A stretch of 64,000 nucleotides of DNA from Cephalopachus bancanus (lineage: Eukaryota > Chordata > Mammalia > Primates > Tarsiidae), in the NCBI GenBank assembly GCA_027257055.1, contig JAPVLO010000073.1, positions 2,914,001 to 2,978,000 on the forward strand, written 5' to 3'. The notes beneath the pieces are model-generated. The model did not search any database. It was not told the DNA's origin and saw only the letters and a list, made by a program, of their open reading frames with translations. This document shows positions 1 through 10,300 of the stretch, piece after piece (the first letter of the stretch is position 1; the number at the start of each line of letters is the position of its first letter). Made by a program: the position numbers and the translations under genes.

Positions 1-392
1 TTGACTTTTTATTTCTTTTATGTATTTATTTGCTTACATTGAAAAATAAAAATTATAAATATTTTGGTGTTCAACATGATGTTTTGGGATATGTATGCAT
101 TGTGGAATGACTAAATGAAGCTAATTAACATATCTATTACTTTACGTACTAATTTTTTTGTAGTGAGAACATTTAAAATCAATTTCCTTAGCAATTTTCA
201 AGTAGACGTTACCTTGTTATTAACTATAAATCTCCATGGCATATGACAAAGTTCCATAACTTATTCCACCTTTCTAATGGAAACTTTGTATCCTTTGACC
301 AACATCTTTCCTAGCCCCTGATAATCATCATTCTACTTTCTGCTTTCACTAGTTTCACTTTTTTAGATTCCACATGTGAGTGAAATCTCATT

Positions 393-407
393 GTATTTGT
401 CTTTCTT
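393..407. repeat. Target-site duplication, left copy
   Basis: GTATTTGTCTTTCTT, identical to 454-468. The L1 sequence reads straight through if one copy and the 46-base insert are removed. Confidence 0.85.
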
Positions 408-441
408 CAGTCTAATGCTCTTCCAACTGAGCTATTTCATC
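404..441 (-). pseudogene. tRNA-Phe(GAA) 5'-half retropseudogene
   Basis: Read on the minus strand, this 38-base piece matches the first 38 positions of vertebrate tRNA-Phe. It has a GATG start in place of GCCG, then AAATAGCTCAGTTGG (D-arm with A-box), AGAGCATTAGA, and the anticodon-loop bases ACTGAAGA, with the GAA anticodon complement at 406-408. It stops inside the anticodon loop; variable loop, T-arm and acceptor 3' strand are absent. Differences from the mature gene are few: CC to AT near the 5' end, and G to A at two further positions. About 12 extra bases (442-453) sit 5' of the tRNA start. The whole insert (408-453) is bounded by perfect copies of GTATTTGTCTTTCTT, so it was inserted into the L1 by target-primed integration. 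The last four bases (AAGA) overlap the duplication, consistent with microhomology priming. Not a functional tRNA gene. Confidence 0.85.
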
Positions 442-453
442 TCCCTCTACATG

Positions 454-468
454 GTATTTGTCTTTCTT
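454..468. repeat. Target-site duplication, right copy
   Basis: Second perfect copy of the 15-bp duplication flanking the tRNA-Phe fragment. Confidence 0.85.
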
Positions 469-490
469 TGTGTGGCTTACTATTGCTTTT

Positions 491-1015
491 CATTTTTTCT
501 CATCATTTGGAAGCTTGAAAAATAATATAAATAATAATGTGTGATTAATTTGAAATGGCTATCTGGAGTTTACACATTTTAAAACACAAGATTCTGACTA
601 CTTGTCTCTTACCAGTCTATTCATTGGATTTTTCATCATTCCTTTAATGTGTAATATTAGTTTTTCTTATAGGTTTCCATATCACCATTTCCTTCTCTCT
701 GCATTTGAAAAAATTTTTTTGATTTATTCACATGTTTTCTTACATATTTCTCATGCTATCCTGAAGAATATGTCTAGGGCAACAATGAAAAGACATATTA
801 GGCTTCAGTCCTCATGGAATTCATAATCAAGCTAGTAAATGTATAAGTAAGACAAGTAAACAAACAGCTAGCACTCCATGATAAGTGCAATGTCAGTGAA
901 ATTATAGGGAACCCACAAAAGAAAACATATCTACTCTATACTTGGTTAGTCAAAGGAGATTTCTAGTGGATAGTTTCAAATTTAAAGAGTGAGCAGAAAG
1001 GAGTTTGCCAAGTAA

Positions 1016-1018
<3 letters not shown>
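491..1018. other. Unassigned AT-rich DNA
   Basis: No repeat family, RNA gene or coding signal recognised. The 74-codon open frame starting at 602 has no recognisable protein similarity and no exon context. Confidence 0.5.

Positions 1019-1072
<54 letters not shown>
1019..1072. repeat. (GT)27 microsatellite
   Basis: Uninterrupted dinucleotide repeat of 27 units. It produces a Thr-His run in an antisense open frame that should not be read as a protein. Perfect tracts of this length are usually length-polymorphic. Confidence 0.99.
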
Positions 1073-1076
<4 letters not shown>

Positions 1077-1949
1077 GCATGTCTGGTAGCAGGAATGTGG
1101 AAATACAGACAGAAAAAAATGACTGAATCATTAACATCATAGTATGAAGGCAAGGAGAGCACTGGAAATTGAAGGTGGTAAGGAATCACCACAGAAGTGG
1201 AAAGGGTACATTAGGAAAACACATGAAGGGATGACAATACCTTTCTCCTTTACAATTTGGCTAAGAACTGGCTTCAGAAATTAAATAATGTAAAAACATC
1301 GTGAACCACAAAAGTAATGAAAAACACCATACAAGGAAGATCTTGCTCTTTTACTTTTCAGGTGAATTGTGAAAATCAATTCTATTATCTTTCATACACA
1401 ATGACATTTAACGTTCTCCATATGCTTGTTGGAATATGATGTTCCAACATAAAGGTAACTTATAAGAAATTAAATGTAAATCTGTGCTTCTTTTCCTCAC
1501 ACCTCTCAGTAATAGCTCTTCCTTCACATTACAGGTGCATGTCAAGTGATAGCTTATTTATGTGCCTTTTCTAGCCCACTCACACCCACATACCACTCCG
1601 ATGTGATTATTTACTTACTTGCATTTACACAATATTTTTGTCAAGCGACTCTTTTGTTACCCATCAAAATATTTGTACAGTCTGCATTTATAAGGCTTTT
1701 CTAAATATAAAAGCAAAGTCAGTCAGAAATGGCAAAATAGAGATCATGGACAAGATACTAAATAAATCTATAGATAAGCATAACTTTTATAAAGCACAAA
1801 CTGAACATGCTGTGATATGAAATACAAAATAGTCAATAAAGTAGAAGCAGTGAGCATCCTAGTTTGAAGTCATATTCCAGACTCAGGAAGTTAAACAAAA
1901 TTAAATCAATATCCAGCAAAACATTATATATAAAACAAAATATTTAAAG
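1073..1949. other. Unassigned AT-rich DNA
   Basis: Nothing recognisable beyond single-copy-looking sequence; weak old L1 resemblance begins only towards the right end. Confidence 0.45.
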
Positions 1950-2210
1950 TTAATAGGGCAAAAATGATGAACTTTAAAGGGGTGACAATTAGAATAACTG
2001 AAGATTTTTATCAGCAACAATGGAGGCCAGAAGACAATGAATGTATAAAGGAAAAACAATCATCAATCTAAAATTTTATACCTAACTGAACTATTACTTC
2101 ATGGAGAGGAAAAAATAAATCTATTTTTAGACATGTTACTAAAAAATTAGTCAGTAAGAATAAAATTGATGTCAGAGGAAAGGTGTGTTTGTAAGACACA
2201 ATAATAAGCA
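1950..2210 (+). mobile_element. Old L1 fragment, plus strand
   Basis: The stretch around 1975-2100 follows the L1M/HAL1-type segment that contains CAATGGAGGCCAGAAGACAATG and, downstream, a degraded equivalent of the AAATTTTATACC ... CTTCATG segment. Highly diverged; ends are approximate. Confidence 0.55.
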
Positions 2211-2559
2211 CAGAAGTGATAAAATACGTCAATATATGTATATTTAATTATTGCTTGTTAAAAATAGCTAATTTTTATTTTTGTAAGTCAAAGCTAAAAC
2301 TCTAGATCAGTGCTACTAAAAGTATGATAATCTGATCTGAACCTGACCTGTGCATGAAATACTTGTTATCGATCTGCAGTAAGTATGGAAATGAAAAGTA
2401 ATTGTTTGAGACATCTATAGGCATTTGACTTTGCCCAATATTATTGACTGAGGAAAAATGTACTTTTTCTAGTTTGAGAATTTTTTCTCTGGGTGGTAAT
2501 ACCAAAAGGGGAGGATGGGTGATGTTCAATAAGTCATACTTGAAAGATCAGAAAAATGA
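2211..2559. other. Unassigned DNA between old L1 pieces
   Basis: Probably unrecognisably diverged L1 or unique sequence. The 75-codon antisense frame here has no supporting feature. Confidence 0.4.
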
Positions 2560-3175
2560 GAGCAAATAGAGATTTGCTAGAAAGTCTATAGATAAACATA
2601 TTTGTTAAACACTAAAAGAGTGAAAACATAATATTTAGTCTCCAATTCAGCTGAAAGAAACATGTTGGAAGATGAGAAATAATGCTAATTCAACAGAATA
2701 TGGAAAATAAAAAGAAAAAAGCAGAACAAGAGATAAATGAAACATGGAGAAACAATGGAAGTGAGTAAAAAATTTTTTTCTTTTTTATTATAAAGATGCG
2801 GGGTATAATTCAGGGTTAGGGATACAAACATTGATTATGAAGTACCCTTGTTGATGAGGTATGTGCCTTCCTCACCTAGCAGTTTCCCTCAACTACCAAT
2901 CCTACCTCCCTCCCCTGACAGTTTCCCATTACTGACAAATGCTTTCTTATAGCATTATAATTGTTCAAGGTCTGCTTATTTATCAGGACTTTCAATAAAA
3001 GTAAATAGATTATTCTCACTTACTAAAAACACATAAATTATTACACTGGCTCAAAAACCAAAGTCCAGACTTATGCTGTTTACAAGCAATTTATATAAAT
3101 CAAAACTACTCAGAAAAGTTGAAATTAATGTGAAGACCAAGAAGCCAGAAATCTGTCAAACATAAAGAAATCTAA
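2560..3175 (+). mobile_element. Old L1 fragment, plus strand, split by a younger L1
   Basis: Left part (2640-2770) and right part (2985-3175) read together as the L1 segment just upstream of and within early ORF2: AAAAGCAGAACAAGAGATAAA, then a degraded AAATAGATTATTCTCACTTAC and the TATGCTGTTTACAAGCAA block. Continuity across 2771-2978 shows that the younger L1 3' end landed inside this copy. Confidence 0.6.
2771..2978 (-). mobile_element. Very short lineage-specific L1 3' end, minus strand
   Basis: A T-rich tail followed by AAAGATGCGGGGTATAATTC and CTTGTTGATGAGGTATG, ending near TTGTTCAAGGTCTGCTTAT. The same 3' UTR appears at 26855-27040, where it joins L1 ORF2 directly, so it belongs to L1. 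Only about 200 bases were integrated (extreme 5' truncation). No clean target-site duplication was found. Confidence 0.75.
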
Positions 3176-3947
3176 TTTAACAATATTTGTTTACTTATTT
3201 ATTTTTGTTGAAGAGTTATTTTTCAGGAGTCTTCCCTTCTCTTACCCTACTCTGGATAGTTGTTGTGTAGATCCAGGGCATAGTAGTCCTTTAGGTATTC
3301 TTTGTTCTCCTTTGCTAAAGCTCCAGTTTTTATTTTTTGAATTTCATTTTCTACCTTTTTTGTTTACTCCCTCAATTAACTAGAGTCCATTATTCAGTAT
3401 TGAACCAGAGGAGTATTCAAGGGAAATAAATTTTAAGACATCATCTGTCTAAATATGTATTTTTTTCTACCATTCCTTTGGCCTAATTCTGAATTTATTG
3501 AAAAATTCTATATCAAAAGCCATTTTCCCTTATATTTTGAAATTATTTTTGTTATGATCAAGTTCCCAGAGTTACTGACAGCAATGCTATCTGGAGTTTT
3601 AATTCTATGTTTCTTTTTCACTAAAAAGTCTTGATAGTGTGCCTTCTGTCAGTTCTTGAGCTTGGTGCTTGATGGGCTATTCAATCAGGAAACTAAGACA
3701 CTTCAGTTCTAGGAAAGTTTATTTATCAATTCGTTGATCATTCCTTCCCTTCTCCCCTTAATTTTATTTTCTTTCTGGAACTCCTAGTAGTTAATGGTGT
3801 GCTCCCATGACTGAAACGTTTTCTGTTATCTTTTATCTTCTCTTATTTCTCTCACTCTTTTTTATTTCTGCATTTTGGGGAAGTCCTGTACATTTACTTA
3901 GTATTTCTTTAGTACAAATTTATTTTTTTTTCATTTTTAGTGCATCT
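3176..3947. other. Unassigned T-rich DNA
   Basis: T-rich sequence with a LINE-like flavour, but I could not place it in a family. No coding signal. Confidence 0.4.
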
Positions 3948-4227
3948 GAATTTTTTTAAAAAAATCAGAGTCTCCACTCTGTTGCTCAGGCTAGAGTATA
4001 GTGGCAATCAAGGCTCATTGCAGCCTTGACCTATTGACTCAGGTGATCTTTCTGCCTCAGCCTCCCAAGTAGCTGGGACTACAAGTGTGTGCCACCACAC
4101 CTGGCTAATTTTCTGACATTTTATAGAGATGAAGTCTCCCTGGTCTTGAACTCTTGGGCTCAAGCAATCTTCCTTCTTTGGTCTTCCCAAAGTGCTGGAT
4201 TACAGGTGTGAGCCACCATGCCCAGCC
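3948..4227 (-). mobile_element. Alu, classic AluJ type, minus strand
   Basis: Dimeric Alu in reverse orientation: T-rich tail at left, GCCTCAGCCTCCCAAGTAGC and AAAGTGCTGGATTACAGGTG at right. It keeps the classic GGTGTGAGCCACC spacing, unlike the lineage-specific Alus in this window. Many substitutions indicate age. Its antisense frame gives the common Alu-derived peptide at 4008-4190, which is not a gene. Confidence 0.92.
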
Positions 4228-4839
4228 TGGATTTTTATTTCATAAAATAATTCTTTCCTTCTGAGACTATTAACTTTAAGCTTTATTATATTTTTGAACT
4301 CATGTACACATTATCTCATTTTCTTCTGAGATTTTTTCCTACACCTTTCTTATAGGGATATTTTTATATTGCCTTGCTTAATTTCTCTACCATATATATC
4401 CTTATTATGTATGAAGAGGACTAAATGTAGAATTGGGACATAAGAAGCTAACTTCTTCTAGTCACACTTTCTCATAGCCTCTCTATTTCACTACTGGGCC
4501 TCTGTGGAACCAAACTGACTCTCTCTGTTGTCCTTACAAGCTCTGAGATTTTAGTTTTTAAGTTCTTTTGGATTCACTATAGATGATTTTCAAACTGACA
4601 ACTTCAGCTCTCATCTTAATTGTTCAATATTATTAATCTCTAACGGTATTTTCTTCCAAAAGTCACTTCAAGCTGAAAATATTGCTTAATTGTTATCAAA
4701 TCCCCAGAGACACCAGCTTTACCCTCTTTTCTTTGGAGTTTTTCTAAATGACATCATCTTTGAGTTTATCCTTGCTAATCCTCCATATTAAGCCAATCAA
4801 CTGAGTGTCAGTTCATTTTTTTCTCTGCAGGATCTCTTG
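4228..4839. other. Unassigned DNA
   Basis: No family recognised and no coding signal. Confidence 0.45.
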
Positions 4840-5385
4840 GAATTGTCTCTTCCATTTTTGTCCTAGTCACTACCACACGTTTCACCAACTTTTCCTAGTC
4901 CAAACAAATGTAATAGAGCCTCTTAATGGATTCTCCATGTCTCCACATTCAAGATCATTTCACGCATTGTTACCCGATTAATTGTTCCAAAGCATGACTG
5001 TGATGATGTTACTTAGGTGCTCAAAAAATTTCAGTGACTCACTGTTTGCTAGATTAAAGCCAAATTCCTCAGCCTGGAATTTAATCTCTTCCACATTCTA
5101 GTTCCAACCTAGTTTTGCAACATAATTTCTCATTGTTTCATGTCACATTTTCTATACAGCCCAGTAAAAGAAATTAACTAATATTCTCACATCCATCCTT
5201 GATTTATCAACTCTGTACCTTCACATATAACAAATCTTCTGCCTGTCATGCTTTCTCTAATACCCTTCAGCCCTGCATATTTAAACCATGCATGTATTTT
5301 AAGATAAATCACAAATTATGCTTCTTGCATCATGTAATCTCTTATTTCTATTGAATGTACCTGCTATACCCTTCTTTTTGTGCAT
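4840..5385 (+). mobile_element. L2-like LINE 3' region, plus strand
   Basis: Shows the pattern typical of the L2 3' end: GATGATGTTACTTAGGTGCT, AAAGCCAAATTCCTCAGCCTG, a CTGCCTGTCATGCTTTCTCT block and a run of short pyrimidine-rich segments. Strongly diverged; a related ancient LINE is possible. Confidence 0.45.
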
Positions 5386-5401
5386 ATATAGTTTATTTCA
5401 T

Positions 5402-5480
5402 TAATGTGAGGTGCAATTCAGGATTAGGGATATAAATGGACATCATACAGGTAAAGTTTGGGCCTCCCTTTGGTCCCAAT
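5402..5480 (-). mobile_element. L1 3' UTR scrap, minus strand
   Basis: GAGGTGCAATTCAGGATTAGG followed by GGACATCATACAGGTAAAGTT resembles the L1 3' UTR ends at 26875 and 53350. Short and diverged, without a detectable poly(A) tail or target-site duplication. Confidence 0.5.
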
Positions 5481-7379
5481 TTGCAATATATTTCTTATTA
5501 GACACGTTGCTGCTGAGAGTCAGTTGAGTAATTGATTTACTTTGTACTCTCAAATTGTTTAACATAACATCTTTCAAATTGTGGCCTTCAGTGTTGAGGT
5601 ATGAAAATGTAGACTATCTGCATAATATGTGGTGTACTATTTACTATCTGTCGAATATATGTAAATCTGCTCACCCTACTAAGATACTTGAGGATAGAAT
5701 GTATGTCATTTATATTCTCTGTTTACCTCTACTGTAGCTTACACAATGCCTTGCATATGCACTGCTCTTTTGTGGCAAAATAGCAATATATATAGCATAT
5801 AAGTAATTGTCCCTCTATGATGCCTTTGAAAATGTCAGTTTGAGGAATTGGGGGGAAAATTTACATAGGAGAAGCATTTTTTTCCCCCTCTCCTCAAGGT
5901 AGAATCAGTTGCTACCCCTTAAAATAGTCTAATTATTTTACTGGAGACCTAGTTATGAAACTACTTGCAGTTGCACTAGAAATAGAATTCTGGTGTCACT
6001 TAATGAGATTTTTCAAGTTCACATTACTTATTCTGCAGCCTTCTTCATTTGAGTAGATTATTTAATATTTTATTTGTTTTATTATTCACATTTTGGGGGT
6101 AAAATATTTCCATTCACATTCAAAGTTGGTTGAATTATATGCCAAAGTTTGAGTGCATAGAACTTTCTCCCGGTCCTGTTATTTCCAAGTGTGTAGCTGC
6201 CTAATGTGTCTGTAACTCACCTCCCTGGAGCAGGTTTTCTGCTGCTGCTGAAAAAGTAAAAGTTTGTCCTACCTTAGAATGCAAGTTTAAAATTTCGTTA
6301 CCAGTTTAATAGCAACTTTTTCTCCCATTTTCTCCTCTTTTTGTCTGTAGAGTGAACTTCTGTCATTATATGCACCCAAAGCAATTATATTTCATTGAAC
6401 ACTTTTGTAGATGTGTTATACTATATACTATATATCTTGGGATATGTTTAAATGTATCCTGATAATTTTGAAGATACTTTTTATTTAATTTATTACTGAT
6501 ATTTTGCATAATGAAACTGGGTAAAGTTAATATTTTTCTATTCATGGAATGTAATTCCAGTAATCTTCCCTCAAGGTGCACTCCTTCCTCTTTTCTTGTC
6601 ACTTACTTTCAGGTCTCTGAAAATACCTTAATTGCAGGAATTCTTCTCTCTGTTTCTAAATCAGTCATTTACTTATTGAACTTTCATGCTATGTTTAATA
6701 TCATGCTAAGATTTTTGGGGACTATAGGTACATTTAAACCACATAATGCTCATAAAACAATTAGAAAATAAATTGGGTAATAACGAGGAATATAAGAAGT
6801 AAGAGAGGAAAGAAGTGAGCTTGACAGGAGCAGGAGGTGAAAAGTTATAGAAAAGGTAGAATTTGAGTTGGATCACAGTACTCAGATGGGTAACAGGGGT
6901 GGTCACATTTGCGATTTGAAGATGGGGAAGCATCAACGAAGAAAGTAGCCCAATGGGCAGTCAGTATGCCTGCTAAGGTGTAGTGTGGTGTTAGATGGGT
7001 TAGACCAGACTTGATATAAGTGACAATAGGATTCATGTAAGCATTCAAGCTTTTAGTAGAAAATTGGTATGGCAAAAATGATATTTAAAGACACTGACTT
7101 CAGGTGAGACTCAGAGGGGCTTATCATTAAAGATGAGAAACTCAAAGGTTTGCATCGTAGCTAATTGCAAAGATGAAAATAAAGGTTACTGCAAATAGAA
7201 TGCTTTGAGACAATTAGAAATTATAAACAAGAGAAACTGAGCTCAGAATGAAAGAAAAGGGGAGGTTGGATCCAATGACAAAGGAATAGGCTTCAAATGT
7301 TATCATCCATTCTTGTACCACACCCCCGATATTTTTGAATTTCAGTGCACTTTTTTCAAGTGCAATTATCTTGCTGGGG
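5481..7379. other. Unassigned, mostly single-copy-looking DNA
   Basis: About 1.9 kb without a recognised repeat. Several 60-90 codon frames on both strands have no motif or splice context and look like chance. Confidence 0.45.
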
Positions 7380-7393
7380 CCACTAGGTGGTGA
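7380..7393 (+). promoter_or_regulatory. CTCF-like core motif
   Basis: CCACTAGGTGGTGA matches the CTCF core consensus (CCASYAGRKGGCRS) except T in place of C at the twelfth position. It sits in sequence without recognised repeats. Sequence match only; occupancy cannot be judged. Confidence 0.3.
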
Positions 7394-7914
7394 TCTTTGT
7401 TAGTTGGTAACTTGTGACTTAAAAAAAAAACAACAAAAAACATGAGTTCAGCAGTTGCATGTTTTTGTTTCACACAATCCCTGATATATAACATTCATAC
7501 TGTGGATATTTATCCATGAATGTTTCCCTTTCTCTTTTTTTTTTTTTGGTCTGTACTCTCAGGTAAGACAGGGGAAATGGGGAAAAAATAAATATTTAGA
7601 TCTCAGTTCTCACACTAGTGTGTTTCCTTGACATCTCCCAACTCTGGTCACTCTTTGGGAGAATGAAGCAGGAAAAGGCATCCACTATCTTGCCAGTCTT
7701 TATTGGTGTCATCCACTATAAGTTTCCTACACTAAAGCCAGTGTTGGCCATGTGAGGAGAATGGGGGCGGGGACAGTGGTGGTTTGGTTGAACATTTTCA
7801 TACCATCATCTTGTTTGGCTGGTTCCCAGTGTTCATTTTTTCTACTCGCCCTAGAGGCTTATATTCCTCCAAGATAAAGAAAGCCTGCCTACCTGGCAGA
7901 TAGAAAGGGATACA
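7394..7914. other. Unassigned DNA
   Basis: No repeat or gene recognised. Contains a short poly(T) run near 7537. Confidence 0.45.
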
Positions 7915-7995
7915 GTTCGTCAAAAGGCCTGGTACATAGCAGGCACTGCCAAGGCTTGTTGAATGAGTAATTCAATGATGAACGAATGCATGAGC
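7915..7995 (+). mobile_element. L2 3'-end-like fragment
   Basis: CCTGGTACATAGCAGGCACT followed by TTGTTGAATGAG and an AATGATGAACGAATGCATG tail follows the common L2 3' terminus pattern. Very short. Confidence 0.4.
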
Positions 7996-8417
7996 GTCAG
8001 TAATGCAGTGGAGGGAAGAGAAGGTTTTGGTCCCAGAATGCTGAATGAAGATTTCCATGGAAATCTTTTAAACTGTGTAGTGTGCTGTTTAGTGCTCTGA
8101 GAGCAGGTGCATACAGCTTCCTTTGTCCTTTGTACCCTGCCAACATAGAAAGTCAATCACCATGGCTAGCTGTTCTGTGGGGGAATGCTTTCTGAGTTCC
8201 AAACATTCAACTTACTAATGAACTTTTGTTAACCTGTGACTTTATAACAAGTTCTTTTTAAGTGAAATAATAGCACAGTTCATAAAAGTCACTTTTGAAG
8301 TACTTAGTCACAGCAACATGTAATTAACAGCAAAGGCTTAAAGTGCAAACAGGGGTCTTATCTATCCAAACACTTTTTTAATGCCAAGCTTCCTGATGAT
8401 CTTTAATAAACCCTTGC

Positions 8418-8439
8418 AATTGTAACAACAATTACAATT
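8418..8439. repeat. Inverted repeat, SOX-like half-sites
   Basis: Arms AATTGTAA (8418-8425) and TTACAATT (8432-8439) are perfect reverse complements around the spacer CAACAA. ATTGT/ACAAT are SOX-type cores. Confidence 0.6.
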
Positions 8440-8776
8440 TCAATGGCTTCCGTGTGTCTGAAGACTCCTCCTTAATTTATTTCAAACATTTCCCTGTAGA
8501 GAAGAAATTCTGGGCATCTAGCTTTAGCTATACATTTGTTACCTGTTCTGAAAATTAGGTTGTCAATTCTCTTAAGTAGAAGAAAAGAAGGTTACTTCCT
8601 TTCCTCCCAATAGCTACATTTTAATGAATTTTTTATTTTACTGATTTATTCTTGACTGCTTTTTCTTTTCCATTTGACCTTTTGGACCAATCAGGGCTTT
8701 TAGCCAAGGATCAAAGAAATTTGAGTCCTGGCTTAGGCAAATCCCAGACTCATTTCTTTTACCTTATTTCCCTGTC

Positions 8777-8799
8777 TTATCTTTGTCTGACAAAGATAA
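8777..8799. promoter_or_regulatory. 23-bp perfect palindrome with GATA and SOX/TCF half-sites
   Basis: Arms TTATCTTTGTC (8777-8787) and GACAAAGATAA (8789-8799) pair perfectly around a single T. Each arm holds a GATA site (AGATAA) abutting an ACAAAG/CTTTGT site. The structure is directly visible; the regulatory role is inference. Confidence 0.4.
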
Positions 8800-8924
8800 T
8801 CATCACATAATATTAATCATTCGGAACCCTGACCCCTGAAATAGTGAGTCTGTAAAACAAAATTTTTTGACAGCAAGTCAGTACATTTTAATGTGGTTAT
8901 ATCTTAAAATAGTAATTTACTTTT

Positions 8925-9766
<842 letters not shown>

Positions 9767-9959
9767 ATATTTTCTCCTCTCATACCATTAATTGCATCTC
9801 TAATTTCTTTTTAACTTGTGGTTCCTTTTTTATATATTGTCCTTTTTGTTTAACGTTGCGAGCATTTCCAATGTAATTAACTATTCTGAATTATGACTTT
9901 ATATAGATATATCAAAACATATTGAGAAATTGGATTTATGTAGTTTCCATTGTTTAAAT

Positions 9960-10190
9960 TCTTTTTTGGGGACCTATTACATACAAGATTATGATAAATA
10001 TTATTATATATAAATCTAATACCACATCTTTTATTAATTCCTTAGGATAGGTTTTTAAAAATATAAAAACTGCACTTTTAATAAACAAAATTTAATTACC
10101 CTTTAGAAAAATTGTTTTAGTTTGCATTCCTACTAACAGTAAATAATCTTCATTTCTACGCTTTCCCCCATATTAATTGAGGGGAAATAA
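9960..10190 (-). mobile_element. Old L1 (L1ME-like) fragment, minus strand
   Basis: The ACCCTTTAGAAAAATTG ... GTTTGCATTCCTACTAAC ... CTTTCCCCCATATTA order matches the reverse complement of an old L1 3' region. Diverged. Confidence 0.45.
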
Positions 10191-10204
10191 TATTTTTAAC
10201 TTTT

Positions 10205-10300
10205 TAATAAGATATAAATTGTCTACTACCAAATCCACTCTTTTAAAGTGTACAATTTAGTGTTTTTAAAAGTGTAATCAAAAGATTGTGTATACTTTTA
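10205..10300 (-). mobile_element. L1 3' UTR scrap, minus strand
   Basis: TTTTAAAGTGTACAATTTAG followed by TGTTTTT and a TTGTG segment corresponds to the common L1M 3' UTR stretch, also seen at 48430-48470. Confidence 0.45.

Larger units (their letters stand above)
1..490 (-). mobile_element. L1 3' UTR fragment (L1MA/L1PB-like), minus strand
   Basis: The plus strand reads as the reverse complement of a primate L1MA/L1PB-type 3' UTR. Recognisable landmarks are GAAACTTTGTATCCTTTGAC near 280, AGCCCCTG near 314 and TTTTTAGATTCCACATGTGAG near 362. The copy runs off the left edge. It continues through TGTGTGGCTTAC and fades near 490. It is split at 408-453 by a separate small insertion (the tRNA-Phe fragment) flanked by a 15-bp duplication of L1 sequence. 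Subfamily is from memory of consensus wording, not alignment. Confidence 0.75.
8180..8924. other. Repeat-free island with palindromic motifs, possible regulatory element
   Basis: No repeat recognised. It contains an 8-bp inverted repeat at 8418-8439, a CCAATCAG (NF-Y type) sequence at about 8686-8693 beside an ATCAAAG (TCF type) motif near 8708, and a 23-bp palindrome at 8777-8799. Clustering of such sites is compatible with an enhancer or conserved noncoding element, but conservation cannot be seen from one sequence. Confidence 0.3.

Noticed and set aside
950..1192. Antisense frame with a long Thr-His run
   Set aside because: Direct product of the (GT)27 microsatellite; no coding context.
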